NCBI GenBank assembly: GCA_965197415.1
Contig: OZ240207.1
Location: forward strand, 2,852,001-2,916,000
From: DAOUJI01 sp965197415
GTDB lineage: Bacteria; Chloroflexota; Dehalococcoidia; Lucifugimonadales; JAGWBF01
Direction: 5' to 3'
Length of the DNA stretch: 64,000 nt
Part shown: positions 1-8,365 of the stretch, in pieces
Numbering within the stretch: the stretch's first letter is position 1
Layout: each line of letters begins with the position of its first letter
Program-made: the position numbers and the translations under genes
Notes under the pieces: generated by a model
What the model saw: the letters and a program-made list of their open reading frames with translations, nothing else
What the model was told of the DNA's origin: nothing
Database searches by the model: none

Positions 1-72
1 AATAGTGTCATCATCAGACGGGCCAAACTATCGCCCGTCGGTCATGTCCAACGGAGCTAAGGAGGTTGGGTC

Positions 73-348
73 ATGTGGAAGATCAACATCGACATCGTTT
101 ACTGCGTTCCTTGACAGTACCATGCAACCGCCACGTGGTTGGCGATGGAGTTTTTCAGGCACTTCGGTAAGGATGCGGCCATTTCCCTGACGCCCGGCGC
201 AAACGGCCGGCTTGAGGTCTACCTCGACGGGGAGAAGATCTTCGACCGCAAGGAAGAGGACGGCAAGTACCCCGACCTTACCAGGGTCAGGGAACTACGG
301 GCTGTAATTCAGGAGAAGCTGGACGCAGTTCCCGTAGCCGCAGACTAG
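73..348 (+). CDS. Rdx-family SelW-like selenoprotein (in-frame UGA)
   Basis: Read from the ATG at 73 through the in-frame TGA at 112-114, this gives a 91-residue protein ending at TAG 346-348. A strong Shine-Dalgarno, AAGGAGGT (59-66), lies 6 nt before the ATG. The N-terminus carries Y-C-V-P-U (Cys11, Sec14), the CxxU redox motif of the SelW/Rdx thioredoxin-like fold. The rest fits bacterial SelW-like proteins: a helix with TWLAMEFF, then a G-rich turn, LEVYLDGEKIFDRKE, then GKYPDLTRVRELR. Known Rdx proteins are small cytosolic thiol oxidoreductases of uncertain substrate. A conventional call starting at TTG 139 would miss the active site. The alternative is a CxxC gene broken by a stop, but the intact frame on both sides, the ribosome site and the hairpin after the TGA favour a selenoprotein. 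Confidence 0.85.
125..144 (+). promoter_or_regulatory. candidate bacterial SECIS hairpin
   Basis: About 10-30 nt after the TGA codon there is a small hairpin. One fold pairs CGCCA (129-133) with TGGCG (140-144) around the loop CGTGGT. An alternative pairs CAACC (125-129) with GGTTG (137-141). Bacterial SECIS elements sit at this distance within the coding region and expose a G/GU in the apical loop, as the first fold does. SelB recognition is inferred; no sel genes are in the window. Confidence 0.6.
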
Positions 349-374
349 CCTCAACCCGATACACCGAACACCCT

Positions 375-989
375 TCAGGCCCTGCTTCGAAGCAGGGCCT
401 GAACTTTCCCCCACACTTCTTCCGCCACGACTTCCTTGGAGGCCGACGCATCGACCGCCAGCCAGCCCACAGGGTCGTTGGCGGCCTGCTCCAGGTAGCC
501 GTCTCTGACGCGTCGGTGAAAGTCCAGCGCCTCAGACTCGAACGTGTCGGGTTGGTCCGCCCGACGGGAGAGACCGACCTCCGGAGGGAGGTCCAGGAGC
601 ACGGTCAGGTCGGGCGATACGTCTCCGCAGGCCAGACCGTTGAGGCGACGCACCGTATCCAGATCGATCCCTCTGCCGTAGCCTTGGTAGGCTACGCTGG
701 AGGCGGTGAACCTGTCACACAACACTACCTTGCCTGCTTCGAGAGACGGGCGAATCACGTCAGTGACGTGTTGGGCCCTGGCGGCCATGAACAGCAGCAA
801 TTCGGCGTTCGCAGACAGGTCTCGACGACCCTTGACCCAGCGTCGAACTGCCTCCCCCAGAGGTCCACCGCCGGGTTCTCTGGTGGACACGACGCTGTAA
901 CCCGCCCTGCTCAGGGCCGACGCCAGCCGTCTGGAATGGGTGGTCTTTCCGGAGCCGTCGCCGCCCTCGAACACAATGAAGGCAGTCAT
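375..989 (-). CDS. tmk: thymidylate kinase
   Basis: dTMP kinase of 204 residues, phosphorylating dTMP to dTDP with ATP in the cytosol. The P-loop GGDGSGKTT is at residues 9-17, the REPGG motif at 37-41 and the DRF motif at 92-94, followed by S-S-V-A-Y-Q-G-Y-G-R-G. Length is usual for the family (about 200-215). It starts 4 nt after the stop of the R3H ATPase gene, so it is probably the last gene of a pdxS-pdxT-R3H-tmk transcript. Confidence 0.95.
   Translation of the reverse strand: MTAFIVFEGGDGSGKTTHSRRLASALSRAGYSVVSTREPGGGPLGEAVRRWVKGRRDLSANAELLLFMAARAQHVTDVIRPSLEAGKVVLCDRFTASSVAYQGYGRGIDLDTVRRLNGLACGDVSPDLTVLLDLPPEVGLSRRADQPDTFESEALDFHRRVRDGYLEQAANDPVGWLAVDASASKEVVAEEVWGKVQALLRSRA
376..401. 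terminator. perfect 26-bp palindrome, likely bidirectional terminator
   Basis: A perfect palindrome centred on TTCGAA (386-391) with arms CAGGCCCTGCTTC/GAAGCAGGGCCTG. It lies between the convergent selW-like gene and tmk and overlaps the last codons of tmk. There is no strong T run on either side (AACTTTCCC on the plus side), so termination is inferred from position and stem strength. Confidence 0.5.
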
Positions 990-993
990 GGGC

Positions 994-2571
994 CTAGCCC
1001 TTGAAGAGGGTTACGTACCTGTTGGGTTCCTGGCCGCTGCTGGTGGAGGCTACGTCGTATTTCTCGGCCAATATATGTTGGAGGCGCCGAATGTACGCCC
1101 GCTGCGGGGCCAACTCGACAGAGGTCGCTCCGTTCCTCACCCGCTCGGCAGCCTTCTCGGCCTCTTTCAAAGCGCCGTCCACCGTATCGTCGTCTTCCTC
1201 GCCGCCGCCCGATACGGACCGGAGCAGCTGCTGTATCTGGGGTCCTGAGTTTTTCCGAAGCACGTATATCGGCTTGCCGGCCCGTTCTGCGATTCTTACC
1301 AGCTGGGAGCCGCGCCGGTATAGGCTCTTGGTGGTCAGGACCACATCGGCCGCCCGCAGGTCGTTCACCACTCTCGTAGGGATTCCCAGGCTTCGGCCCG
1401 CGTCCTCGACTTTGTCCCTGCCCACGCCGAATAAGAACACTTTCACAGTCTGTCGGGAGCTTCTGTCGAGAACGCTGGGAGGTTCATAGCCGTAGGCGTC
1501 CTCCGGTCCATTCCGCCCGGGGCCGTTGACGACAGGAGCGGCCGGAACATAAACGCCGCCCACTTCACGGGTCTTGAGCACCTCACCTGCCTCGCTCAAC
1601 CGGCGGGTTTCCGGGACAATGGGATAGCCCCGTAGCCATGTGTCCACGACGGTAGACACGTCCTCGTGGACGGCCACCTTTTCCCAGCTCTGTATCTCGA
1701 CCACGACGTCAAAAGTGGGAGGAGCTTTACGTTCCAACGTCGTCTTTTGGGTCCCGCGCCGCCGGGCCTCATCATCGCCGAGGGTCACCGACTGAATCCC
1801 TCCCACCAAGTCGGACAGCGTGGGATTCATCACTAAGTTGTCCAGGGTGTTGCCGTGGGCTGTGGCGATTAGTTGGACACCCCGTTCGGCTATGGTGCGG
1901 GCTGCTATGGCTTCCAACTCGGTGCCCATTTCGTCGATGATTATGACCTCGGGCATGTGGTTCTCCACGGCCTCGATCATCACGTTGTGTTGAAGCTCCG
2001 GGTGCGCCACCTGCATGCGCCGCGAGTGGCCTATGGCAGGGTGGGGAATGTCGCCGTCCCCTGCAATCTCGTTTGAGGTGTCCACGATAATGACCCGCTT
2101 GCGGGCGTCGTCGGCCAGGACCCGGGCCACCTCTCGCAGCATGGTCGTTTTGCCCACTCCGGGGCGTCCCAGCAGAAGCACGCTTCTTCCCTGGAGAACG
2201 AGGTCCTCGATGATCTTGACGGCCCCCAGGACGGCGCGGCCCACGCGGCAGGTGATGCCCACGATGTCGCCCTTGCGGTTCCGCATGGCGGAGATGCGGT
2301 GGAGAGTTCGAGGAATGCCAGCCCGGTTGTCTCCTCCGAATTCACCGACACGGGAAACGACGTAGTCCAAGTCCTCCTGGTCGACTTCCCGGGAGTCCAG
2401 GAGCGCCTCTTCGTCAAAGAACCTGGCTTCCGGGGGTCTGCCCAGATCGAGAATCACCTCCAGAAGCTCTACCCTGTCCTCTCTAGCCTCCAGAGGGGTG
2501 CGAACCCTGGGCGGCAACATGTCTTGCAGGGTCTTAAGTTCGTCCTGTATCCAGCGGTCTGCTACAGTCAC
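994..2571 (-). CDS. SpoIIIAA/Ycf45-like AAA ATPase with C-terminal R3H domain
   Basis: A 525-residue protein. The ATPase domain has Walker A GRPGVGKTT at 135-143 and a Walker B region PEVIIIDEMG near 208-217, as in the SpoIIIAA/Ycf45 group of secretion-like ATPases. A linker (about 340-450) precedes an R3H single-stranded nucleic-acid-binding domain at about 475-520, with the spaced Arg and His in RRLQH. The middle segment near 370-440 is a small nucleotide- or nucleic-acid-binding-like fold without a name I can support. The gene lies 6 nt after pdxT and just before tmk. Its role is unknown; nucleic acid binding is inferred from R3H. Confidence 0.85.
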   Translation of the reverse strand: MTVADRWIQDELKTLQDMLPPRVRTPLEAREDRVELLEVILDLGRPPEARFFDEEALLDSREVDQEDLDYVVSRVGEFGGDNRAGIPRTLHRISAMRNRKGDIVGITCRVGRAVLGAVKIIEDLVLQGRSVLLLGRPGVGKTTMLREVARVLADDARKRVIIVDTSNEIAGDGDIPHPAIGHSRRMQVAHPELQHNVMIEAVENHMPEVIIIDEMGTELEAIAARTIAERGVQLIATAHGNTLDNLVMNPTLSDLVGGIQSVTLGDDEARRRGTQKTTLERKAPPTFDVVVEIQSWEKVAVHEDVSTVVDTWLRGYPIVPETRRLSEAGEVLKTREVGGVYVPAAPVVNGPGRNGPEDAYGYEPPSVLDRSSRQTVKVFLFGVGRDKVEDAGRSLGIPTRVVNDLRAADVVLTTKSLYRRGSQLVRIAERAGKPIYVLRKNSGPQIQQLLRSVSGGGEEDDDTVDGALKEAEKAAERVRNGATSVELAPQRAYIRRLQHILAEKYDVASTSSGQEPNRYVTLFKG

Positions 2572-2577
2572 TTCACC

Positions 2578-3153
2578 TCAAGAGCGAAAATCATCGCTTA
2601 GAAAATACTCGTGAAACCTGCGGTCTCCGGTGAGTTCGGGATGAAAAGCGGTCCCGAACATGGAGCCCTGACGCACCGCCACCGGACTCCCGTCGGACAG
2701 GCGTGCCAATACGTCCACGCCGTAGCCCACGGTCGATATTACGGGAGCGCGGATGAATATGGCATGGAAAGTTTCCGCTCCTAGTACCGGAACGTCCAGG
2801 TCCTCTTCGAAGCTGTCGACCTGGCGTCCGTAGCCGTTGCGGGTCAGTCCGATGTCCATCAATCCCATGGGAACCGGGTCGGGCTCGGTGAGCTCTCTGG
2901 CCATCATAATCATGCCCGCGCACGTTCCCCACAGGCGCATTCCGTCACTGGCCAGATTCGCGATCGGCGCCTTGAGCTGGTACAAGTCCATCAGACGGCT
3001 GAAGGTTGTGCTCTCGCCTCCGGGCATTATGAGGCCGTCCAACTCCTGGAGGTCGTCGGGAAGCCGCACCTCCACAGCGTCATGGCTCAAACCCCTTATG
3101 GCTGCCACGTGCTCGGCGAAATCTCCTTGTACAGCCAGGACGCCTACTCTCAA
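2578..3153 (-). CDS. pdxT: PLP synthase glutaminase subunit
   Basis: Class I glutamine amidotransferase of 191 residues that releases ammonia for PdxS in the DXP-independent vitamin B6 pathway. GGES is at 45-48, the nucleophile Cys78 lies in GTCAGM, and the His171/Glu173 pair in FHPE completes the triad. It starts 45 bp after pdxS, and the two products form the dodecamer-type PdxS/PdxT complex. Confidence 0.96.
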   Translation of the reverse strand: MRVGVLAVQGDFAEHVAAIRGLSHDAVEVRLPDDLQELDGLIMPGGESTTFSRLMDLYQLKAPIANLASDGMRLWGTCAGMIMMARELTEPDPVPMGLMDIGLTRNGYGRQVDSFEEDLDVPVLGAETFHAIFIRAPVISTVGYGVDVLARLSDGSPVAVRQGSMFGTAFHPELTGDRRFHEYFLSDDFRS

Positions 3154-3198
3154 CTTCTTTCTTGGCGCCTCGTATGGTTCGGGCGGTACATCGCGGCC

Positions 3199-4086
3199 CT
3201 ATAGGTTCCCCCGCGGAGCAAGAAGGTCTTCCTCCTTCAGCGTACGGGCGCCGATGCCGACCATAGGCTCACCGAGGTCTTGGGAAACCTCCGCGATGAT
3301 ATGCGGGTTGTTGTAATGAGTGACCGCCTGCACTACGGCCCTGGCCCGCTTCTCAGGGTCGCTGGACTTGAATATCCCTGATCCGACGAATACCCCGTCG
3401 GCTCCCAACTGCATCATGAGAGCGGCGTCGGCCGGGGTGGCAACTCCGCCAGCGGCAAAGTTTACCACCGGCAGCCTTCCCTGCTCCTTGGTTTCTTTTA
3501 GCAGGTCCAAGTCCACGCCCATGTTCTTGGCCTCGGTGGGCAATTCGTCGTCTGGCAGGTTCTGTATGCGGCGTATGGTTCCCATCACCGCACGCATGTG
3601 GCGGACAGCTTCCACAACGTCTCCGGTTCCGGCCTCACCCTTGGTCCGAATCATGGCGGCGCCCTCTTTTATCCGGCGGAGGGCTTCACCCAGGTTGCGG
3701 CAGCCGCATACGAAGGGCACCTTGAAATCGGCCTTCCACACATGGTTGTCCTCGTCGGCCACCGTGAGGACTTCCGATTCGTCGATGTAGTCCACGCCCA
3801 TGGCTTCCAGGACTTGGGCCTCGACGAAGTGACCGATCCGGCATTTGGCCATTACGGGGACGCTGACTGCAGCCATTATTTCTTTAATCTTGGTAGGGTC
3901 GGCCATGCGGGCCACGCCGCCAGCTGCTCGTATGTCTGCGGGGACGCGCTCCAAGGCCATGACGGCGCAAGCCCCGGCTTCCGCCGCAATCACCGCCTGC
4001 TCGGCGTTGACCACGTCCATGATGACCCCGCCCTTGAGCATCTGGGCCAGCCCAGCCTTGACTTTCCAAGTCCCCGTCTCTTGCAT
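3199..4086 (-). CDS. pdxS: pyridoxal 5'-phosphate synthase lyase subunit
   Basis: PdxS of 295 residues, a TIM-barrel enzyme that makes PLP from ribose 5-phosphate, glyceraldehyde 3-phosphate and ammonia. Asp24 (MDVVN), Lys81 (VMAKCRIGH) and Lys149 (MIRTKGE) match the catalytic Asp and the two Schiff-base lysines of the family in both spacing and number. The ATG at 4086 has a GGGAGGT ribosome site upstream, and a consensus-like promoter lies before it. First gene of the pdxS-pdxT-R3H-tmk block. Confidence 0.97.
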   Translation of the reverse strand: MQETGTWKVKAGLAQMLKGGVIMDVVNAEQAVIAAEAGACAVMALERVPADIRAAGGVARMADPTKIKEIMAAVSVPVMAKCRIGHFVEAQVLEAMGVDYIDESEVLTVADEDNHVWKADFKVPFVCGCRNLGEALRRIKEGAAMIRTKGEAGTGDVVEAVRHMRAVMGTIRRIQNLPDDELPTEAKNMGVDLDLLKETKEQGRLPVVNFAAGGVATPADAALMMQLGADGVFVGSGIFKSSDPEKRARAVVQAVTHYNNPHIIAEVSQDLGEPMVGIGARTLKEEDLLAPRGNL

Positions 4087-4121
4087 CTGGCTCTAGACCT
4101 CCCTGTTCCGTTAACAACCCA

Positions 4122-4150
4122 ATTATACGATGGGCCTAGTCCGTTATCAA
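4122..4150 (-). promoter_or_regulatory. sigma70-type promoter of pdxST
   Basis: On the minus strand TTGATA (4145-4150) and TATAAT (4122-4127) are separated by exactly 17 bp. The leader to the pdxS ATG is about 30 nt and contains the GGGAGGT ribosome site. Confidence 0.75.
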
Positions 4151-4188
4151 TAAATCGTGGGACCCTTACGTCTGTGGCTGGCGACGAG

Positions 4189-4217
4189 TTGACAAAGCGG
4201 CGCTGTGATGTGATGAT
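4189..4217 (+). promoter_or_regulatory. promoter of vapBC-like pair, probably leaderless
   Basis: TTGACA (4189-4194), 17-bp spacer, GATGAT (4212-4217). The start ATG is at 4224, six bases beyond the -10 box, and no Shine-Dalgarno precedes it. Transcription would therefore start at or next to the A of the start codon. Confidence 0.45.
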
Positions 4218-4223
4218 GCTATT

Positions 4224-4448
4224 ATGCGAACAACTGTGACAATTGACGACGACGTGTTGGCGGTTGCTCGGGCGCTGGCTGAGCGGAACGGTGTCAGCCT
4301 GGGATCCGCTTTGTCTGAGCTTGCGAGACGCGGTTTCAAAGGAACAACCGCGACCCGGGATGACGGAGCAACTGTTTTCCCGGTAACCGCCGACGCCGAG
4401 CCCATCACCAGCGAGGACGTATTTCGGGGCCTCAGCGAGTGGCCGTGA
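4224..4448 (+). CDS. VapB-like ribbon-helix-helix antitoxin
   Basis: A 74-residue protein with an N-terminal ribbon-helix-helix pattern (RTTVTIDDDVLAVARALAERNG then SLGSALSELARRG) and an acidic C-terminal tail that would neutralise the toxin. Its 3' end overlaps the following PIN-domain gene by 10 bp, the usual antitoxin-toxin order. RHH antitoxins normally repress their own operon by binding the promoter. Which antitoxin subfamily it belongs to is uncertain. Confidence 0.75.
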   Translation: MRTTVTIDDDVLAVARALAERNGVSLGSALSELARRGFKGTTATRDDGATVFPVTADAEPITSEDVFRGLSEWP

Positions 4449-4879
4449 CTGCGCTCCTGGACGTTAACGTACTCATAGCTCTCGCATGGCCCAATCACGT
4501 GCACCACAACGCGGCCCGGTCATGGTTCATGGAGCAGCAGGATGAAGGTTGGGCGACCTGTCCTTTGACGGAAGGGGGATTCGTCCGTGTATCTTGCAAT
4601 CCGTCGGTGGTTCGGCACACAGTAACCCCTCGGGACGCCATCGCACTGCTTGTAAACCTCAGGCGTCTGGGGGCGCACTCGTTCTGGCCCCTCGACCTGT
4701 CCATGGTTGAACTGCCGGAAGAGATTGCCGGCCGCATCCAGGGATACCGTCAGATTACTGACGCTGTCTTGCTAGCTGCCGCAATGCAACGCGACGGACA
4801 GCTCGCCACCTTCGACGCCGGACTGGCAAGGCTGGCAACAGAGACAGCGCGCCCCTTCCTTCGCGTGATTCCGGTCTGA
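4439..4879 (+). CDS. PIN-domain ribonuclease toxin (VapC-like)
   Basis: A 146-residue PIN domain. The acidic metal ligands are visible: Asp8 (LLDVNVL), Glu45 (TEGGF), Asp108 (ITDAVLLAAA) and Asp126 (TFDAGLA). The start is GTG 4439, overlapping the antitoxin stop by 10 bp. VapC toxins cleave specific tRNA or rRNA sites; the target here is unknown. Confidence 0.82.
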   Translation: MAVTALLDVNVLIALAWPNHVHHNAARSWFMEQQDEGWATCPLTEGGFVRVSCNPSVVRHTVTPRDAIALLVNLRRLGAHSFWPLDLSMVELPEEIAGRIQGYRQITDAVLLAAAMQRDGQLATFDAGLARLATETARPFLRVIPV

Positions 4880-5077
4880 AATAGGACCTCAAGGGACCCC
4901 TCTTCGGATTGTCCGAATCAGGATTCAGGGATTGCACTGTGCCACCGAGGAAAGGGCAGCGTAGGAGGCTTTTCGCAGGCCGCTTATGCGGGGTTTGCTC
5001 CAGGGTGTAGAATATAGGGCGCCCAGATTGGGGCGGCCGCCGACTATCAACCAAAGGCGGCGGGCAAGGAGTGTCGC

Positions 5078-7162
5078 GTGGTCCCTCCTGAGAATATATT
5101 CGGCTCGCTGGACATCCGCATCGGGGTCTTCCTGGCGCTGGGGGCCGCCCTGGCCGTGTCCAACGCCATCTTCTACCACCGGGTCATCAGCCTGATAATG
5201 CTGGGCAAGTCCGCCAACAGGTTCGATCAGCCCGTCCGCCGGATAATCCGGTTCCTTGGCATCGTCATGGCGCAGAGCAAGGTCCTCCAGCGCGTCTCCA
5301 TCCGGGACAAGGCCGGGTTGGGCCACGTATTCGTCTTCTGGGGGTTCCTCTCCTTCCTGCTCAGCTACGTCATCTTCATATTCGGCGACGCTGCTTGGCG
5401 TCCGTTCTCCGAGACGCTGCTCACCGAAACCGGCGTCATGGTGTACGCCAGCTACCTGGACATATTCGCATTGATTATCGTCAGCTCGTTGTTGTGGGCC
5501 GTGTTCCGCCGGTGGGTGGCCAAACCCCACCGCCTCAGCTTCGACCTGACCCGCGCTCCTGACGCAGTCATCATAGTGACCCTTATTTCCACGCTCATGA
5601 CCCTAACCATTCTCACCGAGGCCTTCTACGTGGCTGAGGTCGAAGCCAAGGGCATCGACGGGGGCGCCCACGCCGAAGCCATCGTCGGCAAGGCCGTCGG
5701 CCAAGCCTTCCACAACGCCGGCATGGGGGTCGGAGTCGCCGATTTCGCCCAGGGGTTCGCCTGGTGGCTCCACCTGCTCATCATCCTGGGATTTTCGATA
5801 TACATACCCTTCTCGAAACACATGCACATGGTTGCGGCGCCCCTGAACGCCCTGTTCAACTCCCTGAAGCCCAGGGGCATCCTTGAGGCCATCGACCTGG
5901 AAAACGCCGAGCGGTTCGGCGCGGGACGGGTCCAGGACTTCACCTGGAAGCAGCTGCTGGACGGCTACGCTTGCGCCGTCTGCGGCCGTTGCACCAACAA
6001 CTGCCCCGCCCACCTGACCGGCAAAACCCTATCCCCAATGCACATTGTAGAGGACATCAAGGACTACCTGATCGAGGCGGCTCCGGCCATCAAAGCCGGG
6101 AATGACCCAGAAATCGCGATGATAGGGCACCTGCGGCTCACCGAGGAGGCAGTCTGGGACTGCGTCAACTGCGGGGCCTGCATGGAGGAATGCCCCGTGG
6201 CCGTCGAACACGTGCCAACCATCATGGACATGCGGCGCAACCTGGTGCTGGAAGAATCCAAGATGCCCGAGACAGCCATGAACGCCCTCTTGAGCATTGA
6301 ACAACGCGGCCACCCTTGGAGGGGGACCCAGTTCTCCCGCACCGATTGGGCGCAGGGGCTGGACGTGCCGACTCTGGCCGACAAGCCCGACGCGGAGGTC
6401 CTGTTCTGGGTCGGATGCACCGCGGCCCTGGAGCAAAGAAGCCAGGCCGTGGCGCGGTCGATGGTCAAGGCCCTCAAGGCGGCCAAGGTGGACTTTGCCA
6501 TCCTCGGCGAGGAAGAACGGTGCACCGGCGACCCGGCTAGGCGCATGGGCAACGAGTACCTCTTCCAAATCACGGCACAGCAGAACATCGAGACTTTCAA
6601 CACTTACAACGTCAAGAAAATCGTCACCATCTGCCCCCACTGCTTCAACAGCATCAAGAACGAGTACCCCCAGTTGGGCGGCGAATTCGAGGTCCAGCAT
6701 TACAGCCAGTTTGTCGACGAGCTGATTTCCCAGGGGCGCATCAAGCCCATACGCATGATAGATACCACCGTCGCCTATCACGACTCCTGCTTCCTGGGAC
6801 GCCACAACGGCATCTACGACCAACCCAGGAACATCGCCAAGGCCATCCCGGGGGTCACACTGGTGGAGATGGACAGGCGCCGGGAGCAGGGCTTCTGCTG
6901 CGGCGCCGGAGGCGGCCACATGTGGGTGGAGGAGAGCCAGGGAGAGCGCATCAACCACATGCGTACGGACCACTTCCTCGGCACGGGAGCCAAGACAGTC
7001 GGGGTGTCCTGCCCCTTCTGCCTCCAGATGATGACTGAAGGCATCCAGGCCAAGGGCCATGAAGGTGAAAAGGAGGCCAAGGACCTCCTGGAAATCCTGG
7101 CTGACAGCCTGGAGCCCGAAGCCCTGGTGCCACAAAGCACAAACGTGGACAGCGACGCTTAG
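5078..7162 (+). CDS. membrane Fe-S oxidoreductase, NarI-like + HdrD-like fusion
   Basis: A 694-residue fusion. Residues 13-250 hold about five or six membrane helices of a NarI-like cytochrome b domain with candidate heme histidines (His83, His232, His248). Two 4Fe-4S motifs follow: Cys299/302/305/309 and Cys362/365/368/372. The C-terminal half has two CCG (heterodisulfide reductase D) Cys-rich domains, including FCCGAGGGHMW and SCPFC. The same architecture occurs in ETF:(methyl)menaquinone oxidoreductases and related Hdr-like proteins, which pass electrons from acyl-CoA oxidation or other donors to quinone. The GTG start at 5078 has AAGGA 7 nt upstream. No ETF genes are adjacent, so the electron donor is inferred. 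Confidence 0.85.
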   Translation: MVPPENIFGSLDIRIGVFLALGAALAVSNAIFYHRVISLIMLGKSANRFDQPVRRIIRFLGIVMAQSKVLQRVSIRDKAGLGHVFVFWGFLSFLLSYVIFIFGDAAWRPFSETLLTETGVMVYASYLDIFALIIVSSLLWAVFRRWVAKPHRLSFDLTRAPDAVIIVTLISTLMTLTILTEAFYVAEVEAKGIDGGAHAEAIVGKAVGQAFHNAGMGVGVADFAQGFAWWLHLLIILGFSIYIPFSKHMHMVAAPLNALFNSLKPRGILEAIDLENAERFGAGRVQDFTWKQLLDGYACAVCGRCTNNCPAHLTGKTLSPMHIVEDIKDYLIEAAPAIKAGNDPEIAMIGHLRLTEEAVWDCVNCGACMEECPVAVEHVPTIMDMRRNLVLEESKMPETAMNALLSIEQRGHPWRGTQFSRTDWAQGLDVPTLADKPDAEVLFWVGCTAALEQRSQAVARSMVKALKAAKVDFAILGEEERCTGDPARRMGNEYLFQITAQQNIETFNTYNVKKIVTICPHCFNSIKNEYPQLGGEFEVQHYSQFVDELISQGRIKPIRMIDTTVAYHDSCFLGRHNGIYDQPRNIAKAIPGVTLVEMDRRREQGFCCGAGGGHMWVEESQGERINHMRTDHFLGTGAKTVGVSCPFCLQMMTEGIQAKGHEGEKEAKDLLEILADSLEPEALVPQSTNVDSDA

Positions 7163-7201
7163 CCTACAACCTATGAATTCAGACTTAACAGGCGGTTAGA
7201 T

Positions 7202-7915
7202 TTGAACAACCTCATGATTTGGGCCCGCGGGGTCAACAAGACGTACAGCACAGGCGCAGTCCAGGTGCACGCCCTTAGAGGCGTTGACCTGGACGTCCGT
7301 CAGGGCGAGATGGTGGCTGTGATGGGTCCCAGCGGATGCGGCAAGACTACTCTGCTCAACTGCCTCTCAGGACTGGACGAGGTGGACTCCGGGGAGATAC
7401 GGGTCGAGAACACGGAACTGCATAGCCTGCCCGATGACGAGCGGAGCGACTACCGCGCCCGCAGGATGGGATTCGTGTTTCAGCTGTACAACCTGCTTCC
7501 CGTGTTGAGCGCAGTGGAAAATGTCGAGATGCCCCTGTTGGTGTCAGGGACCAAGCCTGGCGAGGCGCGGAGCCGCAGCATGGAAATCCTGGACGTCGTG
7601 GGCCTCTCGGACAGGGCCCACCACCTGCCCGGAGAGTTGTCAGGGGGCCAGCGTCAACGCGTGACCATTGCCAGGGCCCTGGTGAACCAGCCGACCATAA
7701 TCTGGGCCGACGAGCCCACAGGAGACCTGGACAGCGAGACTGCCGAAGAGATAATTCAACTGATGCGCGACCTGAACCGGCAGAACGGCCAGACCTTTGT
7801 TGTAGTCACCCACGACGACTACGTCGGAAGCTGCACCGACCGCATCATCCGAATGCGGGACGGCCAGGTCGTGGACTACGGCGACGGCTCCGGCCCGGCA
7901 GACGGGCGGGCGTAG
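7202..7915 (+). CDS. ABC transporter ATPase, LolD/MacB-type, orphan
   Basis: A 237-residue ATP-binding subunit with Walker A GPSGCGKTT near residues 42-50, signature LSGGQRQRV, Walker B IIWADEPTGDLDS and a downstream switch His (VVTHDD). This subfamily usually works with FtsX/MacB-type permeases in lipoprotein or peptide export. No permease gene is adjacent; the next two genes encode small membrane proteins on the opposite strand. The start may be TTG 7202 or ATG 7214. The last 243 bp are repeated almost perfectly at 8366-8608. Confidence 0.88.
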   Translation: MNNLMIWARGVNKTYSTGAVQVHALRGVDLDVRQGEMVAVMGPSGCGKTTLLNCLSGLDEVDSGEIRVENTELHSLPDDERSDYRARRMGFVFQLYNLLPVLSAVENVEMPLLVSGTKPGEARSRSMEILDVVGLSDRAHHLPGELSGGQRQRVTIARALVNQPTIIWADEPTGDLDSETAEEIIQLMRDLNRQNGQTFVVVTHDDYVGSCTDRIIRMRDGQVVDYGDGSGPADGRA

Positions 7916-7916
7916 C

Positions 7917-8342
7917 CTATCCGGAGTCGTCTGCGCCGGCCTCTTCCCTCTTGAGCTGCACCAAGCTGAGAACCCCGGACCCGATCAGGCCTAGGCCGCC
8001 GATGAGTGTGATGTAGGCGCCCGCTCCTATATAGCCGGGGACATCGGTCCGAGCCATAAAGACCAGCGCAGCGATGGTTGTGGCAGCGCCTAGCAATAAA
8101 ATCGCTATGGCTATCCACATGGGGCGCACCAGCTCGGAGCTGCCATAAAAACGCCAGCCGAGCGCCAGCAAGGCTGCCAGGCCCGCAGCAAAAACGGCCT
8201 TCCCCTCACTTGCCCAGGTTCCGATGAGACCGACTGGTTGGGGTGATTCGTTAAAGGCTACAACCCAGGGAAGCAATGATCCAAGCACCGCCAGTGCCGC
8301 CGCCACGACGCCTATTGCCGTTGCTTGATGGTCTTCTCTCAT
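7917..8342 (-). CDS. small membrane protein, unknown function
   Basis: A 141-residue protein with four likely hydrophobic segments and an acidic tail. The ATG at 8342 is chosen because AAGGAGG lies 7 nt upstream; the open frame extends further but only as the antisense of a duplicated ABC gene fragment. It resembles the membrane part of the neighbouring gene at 8689-9342 in layout and ribosome site context. It is bracketed by the two copies of the 243-bp repeat. I do not recognise the family. Confidence 0.6.
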   Translation of the reverse strand: MREDHQATAIGVVAAALAVLGSLLPWVVAFNESPQPVGLIGTWASEGKAVFAAGLAALLALGWRFYGSSELVRPMWIAIAILLLGAATTIAALVFMARTDVPGYIGAGAYITLIGGLGLIGSGVLSLVQLKREEAGADDSG

Positions 8343-8365
8343 ACGACGCCTCCTTAACCACATAG

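Noticed and set aside
139..348. Stand-alone 69-residue gene starting at TTG 139
   Set aside because: No ribosome site at 139; the frame continues upstream through the TGA to a start with AAGGAGGT and the redox motif.
4880..4945. TTCGGATTGTCCGAATCAGGATT segment as a dispersed repeat
   Set aside because: It looks like a known type of intergenic repeat but there is no second copy in the window to support the call.
6029..7135. 368-codon open frame opposite the NarI/HdrD-like gene
   Set aside because: High-GC antisense frame; composition rich in Gly/His/Val with no recognisable domain.
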